This document shows, one piece after another, positions 1 to 9,274 of a stretch of DNA of 64,000 bases. A program made the position numbers and the translations under genes. The stretch lies in contig NZ_JBFBCI010000015.1 in the NCBI RefSeq assembly GCF_040683095.1, positions 1-64,000 on the forward strand. Direction: 5' to 3'. Under the pieces are notes generated by a model, which was given only the letters and a program-made list of their open reading frames with translations, did no database searches and had not been told where the DNA came from. Source of the stretch: Sphaerisporangium sp040683095 (GTDB lineage: Bacteria; Actinomycetota; Actinomycetes; Streptosporangiales; Streptosporangiaceae). Position 1 is the first letter of the stretch, and the number at the start of each line of letters is the position of its first letter.

Positions 1-1
1 C

Positions 2-3000
2 GAGATCGCCACCTACAACCGGACACTGCCCGCCACCGAGATCCGCGCCCACTACCAGGCCGGCACGGCAGCCGCCCAGATGACCAAGGCGACGATGCCC
101 TCCGGGCGGGTGTGGGCGCAGAACTCCTATGTCGCCGACGGTGGCCGGTTGCAGACCCACACCGACCTCAACGGTGGCCTGTGGAAGCTGAGCGCCCTGC
201 AGTACAGCGCGGGTCCGCAGGCCACCGTGGTCGTCACCGATCCCCACAACGGCACGCTGACCTCCGTACACGACGCGCTCCGCGTCCTGCGCACGACCAG
301 CAAGACCGACCAACTCGGCAAGAAGACCACCTACGAGTACGACACAGGCGGCTACGTCGGCAAGATCACCGACCGGAACGGCAACACCACCCAGCTGACG
401 CACGACGAGCGCGGCAACGAACTGAGCATGACCAAGTGCCGCGCGCCAGGGGACTGCCAGACCACCTACGCGTCGTACTACCTCAACACCGCCGACCTGT
501 TCGACCCCCGCAACGACCAGGTGACGGCATACCGGGACGCGCGGTCGCCAGGCAGCGGCAGCAATACCTATGCCACGAAGTGGGAGTACACGACCTTCGG
601 CGACAAGGCCAAGGAGACGACACCTGCCACCCTCGACTTCCCCAACGGCCGGTCGACCACCTACACCTACACCGACGGCAGCGAGGCGGCCGTCGGCGGC
701 GGGACGACCCCGGCCGGCCTGCTGAAGGCCGAGGCCGACCCCAAGGGGAACCAGCGCACATACGCCTACACCGCTGCGGGCGACGTGGCCCAGGTGACCG
801 AGCCCACCGGCCTCGTCACCGCATACACCTACGACGCGATCGGACGCAAGACCTCCACCAGTCGGATCTCCGGTGGTGGGCAGGCCCCGGCTCCGCTCGC
901 GACTCAGGATGGTCCCGTCGCCGCCTACGGATTCAACGTCGGGTCCGGGACCGCTGTCGCCGACGACTCGGGACACTCTCAGGCGGGCACCGCCACGGAC
1001 ACCACTTGGGCGACGTCCGGGAAGTTCGGGAAGGCGCTGTCGTTCAACGGGACCTCCTCGTTGGTGACCATCCCCGACTCGCCCTCCCTGAGGTTGTCCG
1101 ACGGGATGACGCTGATGGCTTGGGTCAATCCCACGGTCCTCGACAACTGGCGTCAGGCCATCCTCAAGGAGTTCAGCGGAGGTCTGTCCTACGCCCTCTA
1201 CGCGTCCAATGGAACGCAGCCCAACGGGTGGGCGGTCAACACCGACGGCACCGAGGGCAGTGTCGACTCCACAGAGGACATTCCGCTCAATACCTGGTCG
1301 CATCTGGCGCTCACCTACGACGGATCGAAGCTGGCCTTCTACCTCAACGGCGCCAAAACCGCCGAGACCGATTTCCAGGGGACGCTTCGTGGCGACGACG
1401 GGCCGTTGCGCATCGGCGGGAACGGCATCTGGGGGGAACACTTCGCAGGCCTGATCGACGAGGTCCGCGTCTATGACAGGGCTCTGTCGGAGGCGGAGAT
1501 CCAGTCCGACAAGGATACCCCCGTCACCCCGTCGGACCCGGAGACACCCGGTGGCGCGACGAGCACCAGCACCTTCACCTACGACGCCTATGGACGCCTG
1601 GCCAAGCAGACCGCGTCCGGGGTCAAGAACCAGATCAGCGGCGTCACCCACACGGCCGAGACCGGCTACACCTACGACGCCGACGGCAACAAGCTGGCCG
1701 AGACGCTGGCCGACCTGACCGGTGGCGATCCGTCCCGTACGACCACCTACGAATACGACACCTACGGGCGTGTGCAGAAGGTGACAGGGCCTGAGGGGGG
1801 CGTCCAGCGGACGAGCTACGACCACCGCGGCAGGGTCGTCAACACGGTCGACGCGGCGGGTGCGACCTATGACTATGGGTACACCGCCCGTGGTGAGTCG
1901 GCCACCGTCACCTTGAAGGGCTGGACGGGCAGCCCGATCGGCCCCCAGCCCGCGCAGGACGTGGTCGTGCATTCCTACGCCTATGACCCGGGCGGGCGGC
2001 TGGCCTCGGAGACCGACGCGCTTGGCCGGACCACCCGCTACACCTACTTCGGCGACGACACCCTGGCAGAGAAGATCGCCTCCCAGGCCAGGCTGAACGC
2101 CTCCACCACGCCGGTCGACGTGGTGCTGTCCTCGGCGACCTACGACGCCGCGGGGAACCTGACCCGCGAGGTCGCCGGTGGTGGGAAGACGCGCGTTGAC
2201 TACGTCTGGGACGCCTCCGGGCGGATGACCTCCTCCACCCTGGACCCTGCCGGGCTGGGCAGGAAGACCGCCTACGCCTACGACGCCAACACCAACGTCA
2301 CCCAGAAGACCCTGACGGCCACCGGCACCCCGCGCACGGAGACCGAGTCTTACCGTTACGACGCGGGCGACCGGATGATCGAGCAGACCGTGAAAAACGG
2401 CTCCGCCGATCTGATGACCACCTGGAAGCTGGACGATCGCGGCCTGGTCACCGAGGTCACCGACCCGCGCGGCAACGCCGCCGGTGCGAACCGGATGGAC
2501 TACACCTCGTTGATCGACTACGACGCCTTCGGCAGGGTCGTCAAGGTGCAGGAGCCGCCGGTCGCTGTGGAACGCGGCGGCTCGGCCCCGGTCACCGAGC
2601 GTCCCACGTCCAAGGTGGGTTACAACACCGCGGGTGAGCAGACCCACGAGACCGGGCCTGAGGGCCGGGCCGGTGTGATGGTCCACGACAAGGCCGGCCG
2701 GATCACCTCGATCACCGGCACCCCGTACACGCCGCCCGGGGGGACGGCCGTCACCCCGCGCACGTTGTATGAGTACGACGCGGCTGGCCGGATGACCGCG
2801 ATCACCGACCCACGCGGCAACGTCGCCAACATCACCTACGACGTCCTCGGCCGCACGGTGCGCATCACCGACCCGCCCGCGACCACGGGCGCGCCGCGCG
2901 GTAATTGGGACTACACCTACACCCTCACCGGCGAGCGGCTCTCCTCCACAGACCCGACCGGGGCTCGTATCGAGGGCACCTACGACGGGCTCGCCCGTCA

Positions 3001-6000
3001 GGTCACCACGACGCAGCTCGAGCGCAAGCCCACCGCGGTCGCTTTGACGACCATGGCCGAGTACGACACGGCGGGCAACCCCGTCGCCGTCGTCCAGCCC
3101 GCCGGGAACCGTACCCAGGCCACGGTCAACGCCGCCGGCGAGATCATCACGCAGGCCGACGGCCTGAACCACTCCTCCACCTTCGAGTACGACCTGGCGG
3201 GACGGACCACCAAGGTCACCGACGCGCTTGGCAACGCCACCGTCGCCGAGTACGACCTGGCCGGGCGCAAGACCGCGGCCAAGGACCTGAACGCCTCCGG
3301 CACCGTGCTGCGGACCTACGGGTTCGAAAGCGACGCCGCAGGCAACCTCGTCGGGCAGACCAGCCCTGAGGGGCATCTCACCCGCCGGACCTACGACGCC
3401 GCCGACCGGCTCACCCAACTGGTCGAACCCGTCTCGGCCACCAAGTCCATCACCACGTCCTTCGGCTACAACGCCGCTGGCGAGCGCACCCGGACCACCG
3501 ACGGCCGCGGCAACGCGACCCTCGCCACCTACAACACCCTCGGGCGGGTGGAGACACGAGTCGAACCCGCGACCCAGGCCCACCCCAACCTGTCCGACCG
3601 GACCTGGACCTTCGTCTATGACGCCTCCGGCAACCAGGTCAGCGTGCTGCAGCCGGGCAACGTCCGCGTCACCAACACCTATGACAACCTCGACCGCCTG
3701 ACCAACGAGGCCGGAACCGGCGCCGAAGCGGCCACCCAGGCCAACACCTTCGGGTACGACCTGGCCGGCAGGCGCACCAGCGCGGGTGATCTGACCTTCG
3801 ACTTCAACGATCGCGGCCTGCTGCTGACCACCGTCAAGGCCGGCACCCCCGCAGCCCTGTCGAGCTTCGGCTACGACGCCAACGACCGGCTCACCCAGCG
3901 CACCGACGCCGCCGGCAGCGCCACGTTCACCTGGGACGCCGCCGACCGGCTCAAGACGTACACCGACCCGGTCACCTCCACCACCCTCACCTACGGGTAC
4001 GACGACGCCGACCGGCTCACCGGCATCGACTACGGCACCAGCGGCCCCAAGCGGACCTACGCCTACGACCCGATGGACCGCCTGACCGGCGACACGCTGA
4101 AGACCTCCGCGGGCGCGGCCATCGCCTCCATCACCTACGGCTACGACCGCGACGACAACCTCACCACCAAGACCACCGCCGGGACCGCCGGCGCGGGCAC
4201 CAACACCTACACCTACGACTGGAGCAACCGGCTCACCTCCTGGACCGCCCCCGGCGGCGCCGTCACCGACTACACCTGGGACGACAGCGGCAACCGCACC
4301 AAGGCCGGCGCCAAGACCTTCACCTACGACGAGCGCAACCGCCTGCTGTCCGGCGACGGAACCACCTACACCTACACCGCACGCGGCACCACCGCCAGCG
4401 AGACCAAGGGCAACGTCACCAAGATCCTCCAGTTCGACGCCCTAGACCGCATGACCAGCGACGGCGAGGCCGTCTATACCTACGACGCCCTGGACCGCGT
4501 CACCAGCCGAACCCAGGGCGCGGCGGTCAGCCGGTACGTGTACGGCGACCTGGCCAACGACATCGTCGCCATGACCGACGCGGCCGGCGTCAAGCAGGCG
4601 AGCTACAGCCGAGGCGTCGGCGGCGAGCCCATCGGCATCTCCGACGGCACCGGCCCCCGCTTCGCCTTCACCGACCAGCACGGCGACGTCATCGGCACCT
4701 TCACCAGCACAGCCACATCACTGGCCGACTCGGTCGCCTACAACCCCTTCGGCGAGGAAACCGCACGCAACGGCGCTCGCCACGACCTCGGCTACCAGGG
4801 CGAACTCACCGACCCCGCCACCGGCAAGGTGAACATGCACGCCCGCTGGTACCAGCCCGGCACCGGCACCTTCACTAGCCGCGACACCTGGACTCTGGGC
4901 TCTGTTCCTTCCGCCCGGCACAATAGGTACGCGTATGGGAACGCGAACCCATTGATACATGTCGATCCCAGTGGACATGAATGGATAAAAACTCAGACTT
5001 GTTTCTGGGCAGGCCGACTTATCTGCTTTCCAGGGCTCGTGTGGAGAGAACCGCGACGCAAGACCGCGCCTCCCCCGCAAGATTATTGCAATGGAGGTAA
5101 CAAGAACTGCAATGCGCAGCCCAAGTCCAAGGATTACTGTAATCTAGGAAATAAAGACTGCGATGCGCCGCAACCTCCTCGGGACAAGTCCCCATCTAAT
5201 GATCGGCTTGAGCAAACCACGGTTACAACGCCGACACCATGCCGATATTCCTGCGGAGGGCCTACGAACCAGCCGAATCGACCGACGCCAAAGCCGGAGA
5301 TCGACTGCAGTCACGGCCCGAACATGGGGTACTGCGACAAACTCCCGCCCGAAGCCAAGACCGGATGCAAGACGTGCTACATCTACGGGTACAACCCGGA
5401 CCTGGATGTCCTTGACTGTAACTTCGCTTCTCCCGACGCCGAGTGCCCTCCTCCGAACCCGGACCTGATCTCCTGCATGGGAAGGTGTGCTCCTTCCGGC
5501 GACTGCGGGAACACGGGGGGCATGCAGCTCTGGGGCCCCTCCGGCGGATGTCCTCCACCCGGCGGCGGCGCTCCTTCCCCCATCGAGCAGTTCGCGCAGG
5601 ACTGCAGCAACAACATCATCTGCGACTTCACGATCGGTGACGCGGTCAACTGCATCGCCAATCCGAATCTGATCGACTGCGCCGTAGCGGCGGCCGGGGT
5701 GATCCCCGTCGGCAAACTCGCCGGCGGCGCCATCAAACTCGGCCGCAAACTCCCCAAAATCCTCAAGCCTGCTGAACGCTGCCTCGGCCGCAACAGCTTC
5801 GTCGTCGGCACGCTCGTCCTCATGGCAGACGGAACCCGAAAGCGCATCGAGGAAGTCCAGGTAGGCGACTGGGTCCTGGCGACCGACCCGGAAACCGGCC
5901 AGACCGGCCCCCGCCTCGTCCTGGACCTCATCACCGGCGACGGCGACAAGAGCCTGGTCGAGATCACCGCCGACGCAGACGGCCCAAAGGGTGACGCGAC

Positions 6001-6550
6001 GGGCGTAGTGATCGCCACAGAAGGACACCCGTTCTGGGTCCCGAAACTGCATACCTGGCTGACTGCAGCCGAACTCCGTGTCGGCACACTTCTTCAAACC
6101 AGCGCTGGCACCCGCGTCCAGATCACCGCCATCAAAAAGTGGACCGCCGCTGAGCATGTCCACAACCTGACGATCGCCGGCCTTCACACGTATTACGTGA
6201 TGCAGGGCGGTCGTGCTGTTCTGGTTCATAATGCACCTAAGCCGCGGGATGCTTCGGGGCGGTTCACTTCAGGTGCGGGGGGTGAAAGCGCCGATACTGC
6301 GAATGGGCGGCGTGTGCATGAGAATTATCGAAATGCCCTGGGTGATGGGTATGATTATGATAAGCGCCTGCCCAGCGGGCAGCGTCCGGATGCCGTAGAC
6401 TGGAAGAATCGTGTGGTGCGAGAGTTGAAGTCCGACGCGGCCGGCAACGGGGCGAAGGGTAAGAGGCAGTTGAATCGCTATATCGATGAGCTCGAAAAGA
6501 TGACAGGTGACTCTTGGACGGGCTATCTTGATCGGTACAAGAGGTGCTGA
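2..6550 (+). CDS. RHS/YD-repeat polymorphic toxin with LamG insert, HINT domain and nuclease-like tip (5' end outside window)
   Basis: The frame is open from nt 2, so the N-terminus lies upstream. YD repeats (pattern YDxxGRxT...TDPRGN) run from about nt 330 to 4700, interrupted at about 906-1510 by a LamG/concanavalin-like module ending in DEVRVYDRALSEAEI. The RHS core closes at about 4785-4975 (GYQGELTDPATG, RWYQPGTGTFTSRD, NPLIHVDPSGH). A Cys-rich linker follows (about 5080-5680, including DYCNGGNKNC and DYCNLGNKDC), then a HINT autoprotease domain (about 5778-6233, CLGRNSFVVGT to VLVHN). The last ~105 residues carry RPDAVD and RELK, spaced as in PD-(D/E)XK nucleases. GC drops after about nt 4890, consistent with an exchangeable toxin module. 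Role inferred from the family: contact-dependent or secreted toxin whose C-terminal nuclease is released by HINT cleavage. Confidence 0.9.
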   Translation, partial: EIATYNRTLPATEIRAHYQAGTAAAQMTKATMPSGRVWAQNSYVADGGRLQTHTDLNGGLWKLSALQYSAGPQATVVVTDPHNGTLTSVHDALRVLRTTSKTDQLGKKTTYEYDTGGYVGKITDRNGNTTQLTHDERGNELSMTKCRAPGDCQTTYASYYLNTADLFDPRNDQVTAYRDARSPGSGSNTYATKWEYTTFGDKAKETTPATLDFPNGRSTTYTYTDGSEAAVGGGTTPAGLLKAEADPKGNQRTYAYTAAGDVAQVTEPTGLVTAYTYDAIGRKTSTSRISGGGQAPAPLATQDGPVAAYGFNVGSGTAVADDSGHSQAGTATDTTWATSGKFGKALSFNGTSSLVTIPDSPSLRLSDGMTLMAWVNPTVLDNWRQAILKEFSGGLSYALYASNGTQPNGWAVNTDGTEGSVDSTEDIPLNTWSHLALTYDGSKLAFYLNGAKTAETDFQGTLRGDDGPLRIGGNGIWGEHFAGLIDEVRVYDRALSEAEIQSDKDTPVTPSDPETPGGATSTSTFTYDAYGRLAKQTASGVKNQISGVTHTAETGYTYDADGNKLAETLADLTGGDPSRTTTYEYDTYGRVQKVTGPEGGVQRTSYDHRGRVVNTVDAAGATYDYGYTARGESATVTLKGWTGSPIGPQPAQDVVVHSYAYDPGGRLASETDALGRTTRYTYFGDDTLAEKIASQARLNASTTPVDVVLSSATYDAAGNLTREVAGGGKTRVDYVWDASGRMTSSTLDPAGLGRKTAYAYDANTNVTQKTLTATGTPRTETESYRYDAGDRMIEQTVKNGSADLMTTWKLDDRGLVTEVTDPRGNAAGANRMDYTSLIDYDAFGRVVKVQEPPVAVERGGSAPVTERPTSKVGYNTAGEQTHETGPEGRAGVMVHDKAGRITSITGTPYTPPGGTAVTPRTLYEYDAAGRMTAITDPRGNVANITYDVLGRTVRITDPPATTGAPRGNWDYTYTLTGERLSSTDPTGARIEGTYDGLARQVTTTQLERKPTAVALTTMAEYDTAGNPVAVVQPAGNRTQATVNAAGEIITQADGLNHSSTFEYDLAGRTTKVTDALGNATVAEYDLAGRKTAAKDLNASGTVLRTYGFESDAAGNLVGQTSPEGHLTRRTYDAADRLTQLVEPVSATKSITTSFGYNAAGERTRTTDGRGNATLATYNTLGRVETRVEPATQAHPNLSDRTWTFVYDASGNQVSVLQPGNVRVTNTYDNLDRLTNEAGTGAEAATQANTFGYDLAGRRTSAGDLTFDFNDRGLLLTTVKAGTPAALSSFGYDANDRLTQRTDAAGSATFTWDAADRLKTYTDPVTSTTLTYGYDDADRLTGIDYGTSGPKRTYAYDPMDRLTGDTLKTSAGAAIASITYGYDRDDNLTTKTTAGTAGAGTNTYTYDWSNRLTSWTAPGGAVTDYTWDDSGNRTKAGAKTFTYDERNRLLSGDGTTYTYTARGTTASETKGNVTKILQFDALDRMTSDGEAVYTYDALDRVTSRTQGAAVSRYVYGDLANDIVAMTDAAGVKQASYSRGVGGEPIGISDGTGPRFAFTDQHGDVIGTFTSTATSLADSVAYNPFGEETARNGARHDLGYQGELTDPATGKVNMHARWYQPGTGTFTSRDTWTLGSVPSARHNRYAYGNANPLIHVDPSGHEWIKTQTCFWAGRLICFPGLVWREPRRKTAPPPQDYCNGGNKNCNAQPKSKDYCNLGNKDCDAPQPPRDKSPSNDRLEQTTVTTPTPCRYSCGGPTNQPNRPTPKPEIDCSHGPNMGYCDKLPPEAKTGCKTCYIYGYNPDLDVLDCNFASPDAECPPPNPDLISCMGRCAPSGDCGNTGGMQLWGPSGGCPPPGGGAPSPIEQFAQDCSNNIICDFTIGDAVNCIANPNLIDCAVAAAGVIPVGKLAGGAIKLGRKLPKILKPAERCLGRNSFVVGTLVLMADGTRKRIEEVQVGDWVLATDPETGQTGPRLVLDLITGDGDKSLVEITADADGPKGDATGVVIATEGHPFWVPKLHTWLTAAELRVGTLLQTSAGTRVQITAIKKWTAAEHVHNLTIAGLHTYYVMQGGRAVLVHNAPKPRDASGRFTSGAGGESADTANGRRVHENYRNALGDGYDYDKRLPSGQRPDAVDWKNRVVRELKSDAAGNGAKGKRQLNRYIDELEKMTGDSWTGYLDRYKRC

Positions 6551-6551
6551 A

Positions 6552-7010
6552 ATGCAAGATGCACTACGTAAGGCCCTCAAGGCGAAGTTCTCGGAATATG
6601 GATTCAAGAAAAGAGGGAACGGTTGGCATCGGTGCCAGGGTGACGTGCACGTTGTCGTCAATCTGGAAAAGTCTCAGCTCGTGGACGGGTGGTATATCAA
6701 CGTGGGAATCTCGCTGCTTTCCATGTTTGAGGACATCTGGCTCTCTGAAGTGAGATCGCCGATCAGGTTCCGCGTCGAGGAATTTGACGGACTGCGTGCC
6801 AAGGCCAGATTGCTTGACGCCGACGCTGGTCGGAGTCTGGGGGCCGAGGCCTGGCTGAGCGGTGTGGTGAATGAGCTGGTGCAACCGCTGGTCGTGGCAC
6901 TGGTCGCGATAAAGGATCACGCTGGCCTTAAGGTTTTTCTGAAAGAGTCTGTAACCGACAATATATTTCTGCATCGTGACGTTCGAGCTGTGCTCCAGAT
7001 CGGGTCGTGA
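6552..7010 (+). CDS. Probable immunity protein, DUF4304-like
   Basis: This 152-residue soluble protein starts one base after the RHS toxin stop codon, the usual place for the cognate immunity gene. The chosen ATG (6552) is preceded by AGAGG about 8 nt upstream; an earlier in-frame ATG at 6507 lies inside the toxin gene and lacks support. The N-terminal pattern (GFKKRGNGWHRC, then VVNLEKSQ, then WYINVGI) resembles DUF4304, a family often found beside polymorphic toxins. The family call is by eye. Base composition is clearly less GC-rich than the neighbours, as in the toxin tip, suggesting the pair travelled together. Inferred role: binds and neutralises the PD-(D/E)XK-like tip. Confidence 0.7.
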   Translation: MQDALRKALKAKFSEYGFKKRGNGWHRCQGDVHVVVNLEKSQLVDGWYINVGISLLSMFEDIWLSEVRSPIRFRVEEFDGLRAKARLLDADAGRSLGAEAWLSGVVNELVQPLVVALVAIKDHAGLKVFLKESVTDNIFLHRDVRAVLQIGS

Positions 7011-7154
7011 CTCCAAAGATCGGGCGGGTCTATAGCTGCGAGTGTGCCTGTTCGATCGACCGTGTGACGCCGTGTGCGCCGAGTAGCTCGGCGATGGCGG
7101 CGGATTCGTTCAGCAGGGTCAGGGCCTTGTCGGGGTCGCCTTCGGCGGCGGTTA

Positions 7155-7181
7155 CTAAGCAGAAAGTAAGTTACTGGACTG
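7155..7181 (+). repeat. IS630 left terminal inverted repeat
   Basis: The outer 27 bp of the element begin CTAAGCAG directly after the duplicated TA at 7153-7154. They pair with the complement of 8275-8301 at 21 of 27 positions. Confidence 0.88.
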
Positions 7182-7194
7182 TAGATGCTGTTTC

Positions 7195-8223
7195 TCAGGT
7201 CGTGATGTAGAGGAGGTCCCGGTCGCGGAAGAACGCCTGGACCAGCTCCGGGGTCTTTTGCAGGCGAGTGACCGCCTTCTCAATCCCGTCTCGCAACTCC
7301 TCAACGGATCGGACGATCATCCGGCCGATGTGGTCATGCTTGATGTTCTTCCACACCCACTCATCGGGATTGAGCTGGGGTGAGTACGGCGGAAGAAAGA
7401 ACAACCTCAAGCGCCCCTTCGTTGACTTGACGAACGCCTTGGTCTGAGCGGACCGGTGCGCGGGGTGCCCGTCCACGATCAGGAAAATCTTCCCGAGCAC
7501 GTCATGCAGGAGCTTTTTGAGATAGTCGATGAACGCCGCCGAGTCGAGCTTGCCCTCCACGAACGAGAAGTGGAGTTTCCCCCTGGTGTTCACCGTGGAG
7601 ATCATGTTGATCGACCGCCGGTTACCCGTTCCCGAAACGATCGGAGTCTGCCCGATCGGAGCCCAGGTGGTGCCCGAATGGTGGTCGGTCCGCACCCCCG
7701 CCTCATCGGCGAAGTAGATGCTCGCGCCCTGGCTGATCGCCTGGGCCCGGATCTTGGGATACTCGACCTGCTTCCACTGGCGTACGCGCTCAGGGTCTTG
7801 CTCATAGGCGCGGACCAGGGGCCGCTGCGGAGAAAGACCAAGCCGGGCCAGCAGTTTGCCGACCCACTGCGGGGTGAACTCGACGCCGAACCTTCGCTTG
7901 ATCAGCTCGCCGACCATCTCGCGTGTCCACAGGCCGAAGTCGCACTGCAGTTGACGCGGGTCCTGGCCGATGATCCAGGCGCGCAGTTGCGCCATCTGGT
8001 TGTCGGTCAATGCCGGTTCGCGCCCCGGTGGCATCTTCACCGCCAGCGCGGCCGGCCCGGATTCGCTGCGCAACCTGAGCCAACCGAATACCGTCGAGCG
8101 TCCGACACCGAAGATGGCCACCGCCTCCTCGACGGTCATGCCTTTGTCGATAGCGCTGAGCACGAGCAGCCTGGTTTCCTCAAGTACGCGGCGCGGGATT
8201 CGCTTCCCCGGTTCTCTCGTCAC
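7195..8223 (-). CDS. IS630-family DDE transposase
   Basis: This 342-residue protein starts with GTG at 8223. An N-terminal helix-turn-helix (VEEAVAIFGVGRSTVFGWLR) and a winged-helix region (WTREMVGELIKRRFGVEF) precede the DDE catalytic domain. The three acidic residues are visible in YFADEAGVRTD, FLIVDGHPAH and PYSPQLNPDEWVW, the typical IS630 order and spacing (D, D, then E about 35 residues later). The gene is a single uninterrupted frame, unlike IS630 members that need frameshifting. It catalyses cut-and-paste transposition into TA sites and fills nearly the whole element. Confidence 0.95.
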   Translation of the reverse strand: MTREPGKRIPRRVLEETRLLVLSAIDKGMTVEEAVAIFGVGRSTVFGWLRLRSESGPAALAVKMPPGREPALTDNQMAQLRAWIIGQDPRQLQCDFGLWTREMVGELIKRRFGVEFTPQWVGKLLARLGLSPQRPLVRAYEQDPERVRQWKQVEYPKIRAQAISQGASIYFADEAGVRTDHHSGTTWAPIGQTPIVSGTGNRRSINMISTVNTRGKLHFSFVEGKLDSAAFIDYLKKLLHDVLGKIFLIVDGHPAHRSAQTKAFVKSTKGRLRLFFLPPYSPQLNPDEWVWKNIKHDHIGRMIVRSVEELRDGIEKAVTRLQKTPELVQAFFRDRDLLYITT

Positions 8224-8274
8224 GCCGAGTACTGTTTCAATAGCTTTTCGAATCGTCCGGCAATTGACCGAACC

Positions 8275-8301
8275 CAGTCCAGTAATCTAATTTCCCTTTA
8301 G
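8275..8301 (-). repeat. IS630 right terminal inverted repeat
   Basis: Read on the minus strand it starts CTAAAGGG and contains TTACTGGACTG like the other end. The second TA copy follows at 8302-8303. Confidence 0.88.
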
Positions 8302-8809
8302 TATGTAGGCGAGGCCTACCAGGTTGGCGGCTGTTCCGGGGAGGAAGTTCAACCTTCGGCGGAGTCGGGTGGATTCTTCCAGGTGGGTGCGGGCGGTTTT
8401 GAGATCGCCTGTCTTGTGGGCGGCTATGCCCAAGTGGCGGAGGGCGTAGGACGTCGTCAGGTCGGCGTTGGCGGCCTTCGCGAGGGTCAGGGAGCGTTCT
8501 AGGGCGGGGACGGCGGTGGTGTCGTCGTTTCGGACGGCCTGGTGGTAGATGCCTATCCAGAAGAGGGCTTCGGCTTCGCCGCGCACGTCGCCGAGGGATT
8601 GGTACAGGTCGGCGGCGTGGTGGAAGAGGCGTAATTCGTCTGGGTCATCTTTCTGGGTTTCGAAGAAGCGGGCGTGGAGGATGCGGCCTCGGGCCAGGGA
8701 CAGGTCGGCTTCGACGGCGTTCAACTCGCGGTCGGCGGTGTCCAGGGCGCTTGCGTCGCCGCCGAAGAGGGCCCGCTCGTAGAGCAGCCTGGCGTTTTCG
8801 AGTCGTTCG

Positions 8810-9274
8810 TCACTGCTCATCGAGACCTCCCGTGTGCCCCTGGACCCGTAGCGGTGCCGAGTGTGGCACGTCGGCCGCTGCCATGGACGGTTCCGGGGAT
8901 GGCTCTTCGGAGGACTCGTGGGGCCGGCCGGGGGGAGGGTTCGGGGTCCAGGCGGCGGAGAGGGCGCCGCCTAGGAGGCCGAGGAGCGTGCCGAGCAGGA
9001 AGCCGCCCATGTTGGAGTAGACGATCGACGCGATCGACAGCAGGATCGCCACGGCGCCGAGGAAGACGCGCTGTGCGGGCTGGAGCCAGAGCAGCACGCC
9101 CAGGATGATCATCGTGGCCGCTATCACGGAGGTCAGTCCGGCCTGGGGTGACTGGATGACCAGGGGGAGCGCCTCCAGTGTGAACGGGGCGGCGAGTTGT
9201 TCCACGCCCGCGAGCAACGTGAACAGCCCGCCCCAGAACGGCCGCGAGCGCATCCAGGTTCGCGTCAGAAGCAT
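8810..9274 (-). CDS. DUF6114 membrane protein
   Basis: A 154-residue protein with about four hydrophobic segments (for example PFWGGLFTLLAGVEQLAAPF, VIAATMIILGVLLWL, GAVAILLSIASIVYS, MGGFLLGTLLGLLGGALSAAW) and a short acidic, Pro-rich cytosolic tail. The order of segments and the NMGGF motif match the actinomycete DUF6114 family, which is usually encoded right after a DUF6230 protein, as here. The ATG at 9274 lies 10 nt inside the upstream gene, implying translational coupling; an alternative ATG is at 9253. The stop codon overlaps the start of the TPR gene (GATGAGCAGTGA). Function is unknown. Confidence 0.8.
   Translation of the reverse strand: MLLTRTWMRSRPFWGGLFTLLAGVEQLAAPFTLEALPLVIQSPQAGLTSVIAATMIILGVLLWLQPAQRVFLGAVAILLSIASIVYSNMGGFLLGTLLGLLGGALSAAWTPNPPPGRPHESSEEPSPEPSMAAADVPHSAPLRVQGHTGGLDEQ

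Larger units (their letters stand above)
7155..8301 (-). mobile_element. IS630-family insertion sequence, complete, 1147 bp
   Basis: The element has one transposase gene and imperfect terminal inverted repeats. The left end starts CTAAGCAGAAAG and the right end (complement) CTAAAGGGAAAT; both then share TTACTGGACTG, with 21 of 27 positions matching. It is flanked by TA at 7153-7154 and 8302-8303, the dinucleotide target duplication typical of IS630/Tc1-mariner elements. Intact ends and an uninterrupted transposase suggest recent insertion, and removal restores the host TPR reading frame exactly. Confidence 0.93.
7030..8820 (-). pseudogene. TPR-repeat protein gene interrupted by an IS630-type element
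   Basis: The 5' part (8820 to 8302) encodes TPR-like helical repeats (for example ALFWIGIYHQAV, ATSYALRHLG-like units, GDLKTARTHLEES). Its frame runs into the insertion sequence and stops there. The missing end lies beyond the element (7154 to 7030): AEGDPDKALTLLNESAAIAE up to AHSQL and a TAG stop. Deleting the element and one TA copy joins the two parts in frame (GLAYI to TAAEGD), giving an intact protein of about 215 residues. The start codon ATG (8820) follows GGAGGT and overlaps the DUF6114 stop, so the gene was the third member of that operon. The truncated product may still be made with four foreign residues, but its last TPR units are lost. Confidence 0.88.

Noticed and set aside
5778..6233. 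A splicing intein in the RHS protein
   Set aside because: The domain ends VLVHN followed by Ala rather than Cys, Ser or Thr, and no C-terminal host sequence continues a known protein. It fits a HINT autoprotease instead.
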